Shown: positions 4,546 through 6,546 of the stretch, in pieces
How positions within the stretch are numbered: the first letter of the stretch is position 1
Layout: each line of letters begins with the position of its first letter
Source of the DNA: Anaerolineae bacterium
Lineage (GTDB): Bacteria; Chloroflexota; Anaerolineae; SpSt-600
Assembly (NCBI GenBank): GCA_028275425.1
Contig: JAPWUT010000101.1
Coordinates: 1-6,546, forward strand
DNA length: 6,546 nt
Reading direction: 5' to 3'
Notes under the pieces: generated by a model
What the model saw: the letters and a program-made list of their open reading frames with translations, nothing else
What the model was told of the DNA's origin: nothing
Database searches by the model: none
Made by a program: the position numbers and the translations under genes

Positions 4546-6273
4546 CCCAATCCAGACCTTATCCTGCTCCATCCTCCAAACATCTATGACTTTCGCTTTA
4601 GGACTATCCTCTATGGCCCAATAAGCGACCTAATACCCTCCACCCCAGTCTTTGAGATGTACCCCATCGGCTTCACAACTATAGCCGAATATCTGGAACG
4701 CCATGGCTTTAAGGTGAAGATAATAAACCTGGCCATGAGGATGTTGGCTTCGGAGCGCTTCAATCCCGAAAAGCTCATCGCCTCCCTCAACCCCTTGGCC
4801 TTCGGGATAGACTTGCACTGGATGCCCCATTGCCACGGAGCCATAGAGATTGCCCGCATAATCAAGAAGCATCACCCACAAACCCCGGTAATCTTCGGCG
4901 GATTTTCTTCTACTTACTACCACCAAGAGCTCATTGAGCGCCCTGAGGTTGATTTCGTCATCCGAGGGGACTCCACCGAGGAGCCGGTCCTCCTGCTCCT
5001 GAAGCGCCTAAGGGGGGATGAGGATGCCCCACAATTTGAGGCCATCCCTAACCTGACCTGGAAAGATGGGAAAGGCGAAATCCACGTTAACCCATTGGCA
5101 TGGAGTCCGCCCGATTTGAACCATGTGCTTTTAGATTACAGTTACGTAGTGAAGGCGGTATTCCGTTACCGCGACCTAATCAGCTTCATCCCTTTCAAAG
5201 GTTGGCTTGGCTACCCGATAACAGCGGTCCTTACTTGCCGGGGCTGCACTTACTCCTGCCGGACCTGCGGAGGTTCAGCCTATGCCTTCCGCAAAATGCA
5301 TGGTCGCCTGAAGCCTGCTTACAGGGACCCGGAGCTTCTGGCCAAAGACATCCGGAACATTGCCCGCTTTTCCAAAGGGCCAATTTTTATCCTTGGCGAC
5401 CTGCGCCAAGCCGGGATGGATTACGCCGCAAGGTTCTTCCAAGCCATCCGAGGATATACCGGCCCTGTAATCGTGGAGCTATTTGACGCAGCTGATAGGG
5501 AATTTCTGCGGGAGCTTGCCCGTGCCTTGCCCAACTTCGTCCTGGAAATCTCTTTAGAAAGCCACAGCGACGAAGTCCGCCGAGCCTTCGGCCGGCCTTA
5601 CACTACCGCTCAGGCCGAAGCCACAATGGAATACGCGCTTGAGGCCGGATGCAAGCGGCTGGACGTCTTCTTCATGATTGGCCTCCCTCACCAGGATTTC
5701 CAATCGGTTATGGAAACGGTGGACTACGCAGGTAAGCTAATCCGGGAATTCAACCGAGGGAAGGAGCCACGCCTCTTCCCCTTCATCTCTCCGATGGCTC
5801 CCTTCCTTGACCCCGGAAGTGAGGCCTTTGAAAATCCTGAGCAATTCGGTTACAAAGTTTTTTACCGTTCCCTTGAAGAGCACCGCCGCGCCCTGGAAAT
5901 GCCAAGCTGGAAGTATTTCCTGAGCTACGAAACCGTCTGGATGAGCAGGGAGGAGATAGTGGAAAGCACTTACGAGGCAGGGCTACGGCTGAACGAACTC
6001 AAGAAAGCCTATGGCTTGATTTCCCAGCGCAAGGCCGAGGATGTAGCTTACCGAATCCAAAAGGCCCGCTCCCTCATCCGCCAAATTGATGAGGTCCTCA
6101 CCATGTCAAGAAGCGACTTGAGGGAAAAATTCTTAGCGGCCCTCAAGCCCCAAGTAGACGGTGCCAATACCTCTACCGTTTGCGACAAGGAAGAGCTTAA
6201 CCTTAGGCTTGGACTTCTGAACTTGCGCTTCCTCAAGAGCGCAACTATCCTCCTCCGGGGGTCGGAGCTATGA
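4543..6273 (+). CDS. B12-binding-domain radical SAM protein, function unknown
   Basis: The protein has 576 residues. Residues 1-190 look like a cobalamin-binding Rossmann-type domain: LILLHPP at the start, PIGFTTIAEYLERHGFKVKIINL (41-63), VIFGGFSSTYY, then DFVIRGDSTEEPVLLLLKRL. The DxHxxG base-off motif is not visible, as is common in this class, so cobalamin binding is not proven. The radical SAM domain follows, with the 4Fe-4S motif CTYSCRTC (C235, C239, C242; CX3CX2C). An extra cysteine, C232, stands three residues before it, and GG follows directly (243-244). Later strands include LEISLESHSDEVRRAFGRPY and CKRLDVFFMIGLPHQ. Residues from about 450 on form a helical C-terminal region I do not recognise. 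By layout it could belong to the Ta0216-type B12/radical SAM group, but that is a guess. It probably performs a SAM-radical step (methylation or rearrangement) on an unknown substrate. It is co-transcribed with moxR and overlaps the MFS gene by ATGA. Confidence 0.85.
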   Translation: MPNPDLILLHPPNIYDFRFRTILYGPISDLIPSTPVFEMYPIGFTTIAEYLERHGFKVKIINLAMRMLASERFNPEKLIASLNPLAFGIDLHWMPHCHGAIEIARIIKKHHPQTPVIFGGFSSTYYHQELIERPEVDFVIRGDSTEEPVLLLLKRLRGDEDAPQFEAIPNLTWKDGKGEIHVNPLAWSPPDLNHVLLDYSYVVKAVFRYRDLISFIPFKGWLGYPITAVLTCRGCTYSCRTCGGSAYAFRKMHGRLKPAYRDPELLAKDIRNIARFSKGPIFILGDLRQAGMDYAARFFQAIRGYTGPVIVELFDAADREFLRELARALPNFVLEISLESHSDEVRRAFGRPYTTAQAEATMEYALEAGCKRLDVFFMIGLPHQDFQSVMETVDYAGKLIREFNRGKEPRLFPFISPMAPFLDPGSEAFENPEQFGYKVFYRSLEEHRRALEMPSWKYFLSYETVWMSREEIVESTYEAGLRLNELKKAYGLISQRKAEDVAYRIQKARSLIRQIDEVLTMSRSDLREKFLAALKPQVDGANTSTVCDKEELNLRLGLLNLRFLKSATILLRGSEL

Positions 6274-6546
6274 GCCCCTGCGTCAAAGCTCACGGATTGC
6301 GTCTTCCTCCGACTTTCGCCGCCTTTCGCTACTACAATTACCGGCTCTGGTTTGCGGGCCAAGGCTTTTCCCTCATGGGCACTTGGATGCAATCGGTTGC
6401 GCAAGGCTGGGTCGTTTATCAGCTCACCGGTTCTCGTTTCGCCCTGGGGTTAATCTCCTTCATGGGCACGATACCAACCCTCTTCCTCATGCTTCCGGCC
6501 GGAGTCGTGGCCGACAGAATCCCGAAGCGCCAGCTCCTCTTAGTTA
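6270..6546 (+). CDS. MFS transporter, 5' part (runs off the right edge)
   Basis: About 92 N-terminal codons are visible. The ATG at 6270-6272 overlaps the stop of the radical SAM gene (ATGA). After a short cytosolic leader come FRYYNYRLWFAGQGFSLMG and TWMQSVAQGWVVYQLTGS, the signature opening of the EntS-like MFS_3 exporter group. A second membrane span follows (FALGLISFMGTIPTLFLMLP), then a motif-A-like loop AGVVADRIPKRQ (about 78-89). This group contains efflux permeases such as the enterobactin exporter EntS and many drug/solute exporters. The substrate cannot be told from this fragment. A biosynthetic-looking radical SAM gene directly upstream makes export of a product one possibility, but this is an inference. 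An internal ribosome-binding site GGGGGTCGGAG (6257-6267) lies within the end of the upstream gene. Confidence 0.9.
   Translation, partial: MSPCVKAHGLRLPPTFAAFRYYNYRLWFAGQGFSLMGTWMQSVAQGWVVYQLTGSRFALGLISFMGTIPTLFLMLPAGVVADRIPKRQLLLV

Overview
The window looks like an ordinary chromosomal segment of a moderately GC-rich, probably thermophilic bacterium. The best guess is a Chloroflexota (Anaerolineae-type) genome. The guess rests on the GC-rich palindromic intergenic repeats, the style of the TnpB and SCP2 proteins and the mix of genes; it is an inference, since no rRNA or marker gene is present.

Left part (1-657, minus strand): the 5' part of an SCP2-like sterol/lipid-carrier domain gene runs off the left edge. 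Directly upstream lies a 125-residue remnant of an IS200/IS605-family TnpB that keeps only the N-terminal region and has lost the RuvC nuclease and zinc-ribbon parts. The remnant keeps a near-consensus sigma70 promoter (TTGACA-N17-TATCAT). Its stop codon sits inside the Shine-Dalgarno region of the SCP2 gene, so the two are probably co-transcribed and translationally coupled. A 7-bp perfect hairpin further upstream may be what is left of the IS end.

Repeat region (about 658-1031): no credible gene. It holds a perfect 11-bp-stem palindrome and two ~95-bp direct copies of a GC-rich element, each with a strong GGGGGC/GCCCCC hairpin. A third, decayed, inverted copy lies between feoA and moxR.

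Centre (1032-3383, minus strand): a feoA-feoB ferrous iron uptake operon with overlapping genes (ATGA). It has a textbook promoter (TTGACT-N17-TATAAT) and a Fur-type 19-bp palindrome running from the -10 box through the predicted transcription start, which predicts iron repression.

Right part (3531-6546, plus strand): a divergent operon read from TTGAAA-N17-TATAAT. It contains a MoxR-type AAA+ ATPase, a B12-binding-type radical SAM protein that starts with TTG, and an MFS exporter-like gene cut by the right edge. Spacing is 14 bp, then an ATGA overlap. The usual MoxR partners (DUF58 and VWA-domain proteins) are not next to this moxR within the window, so the MoxR / radical SAM / MFS grouping is the least explained functional unit here.
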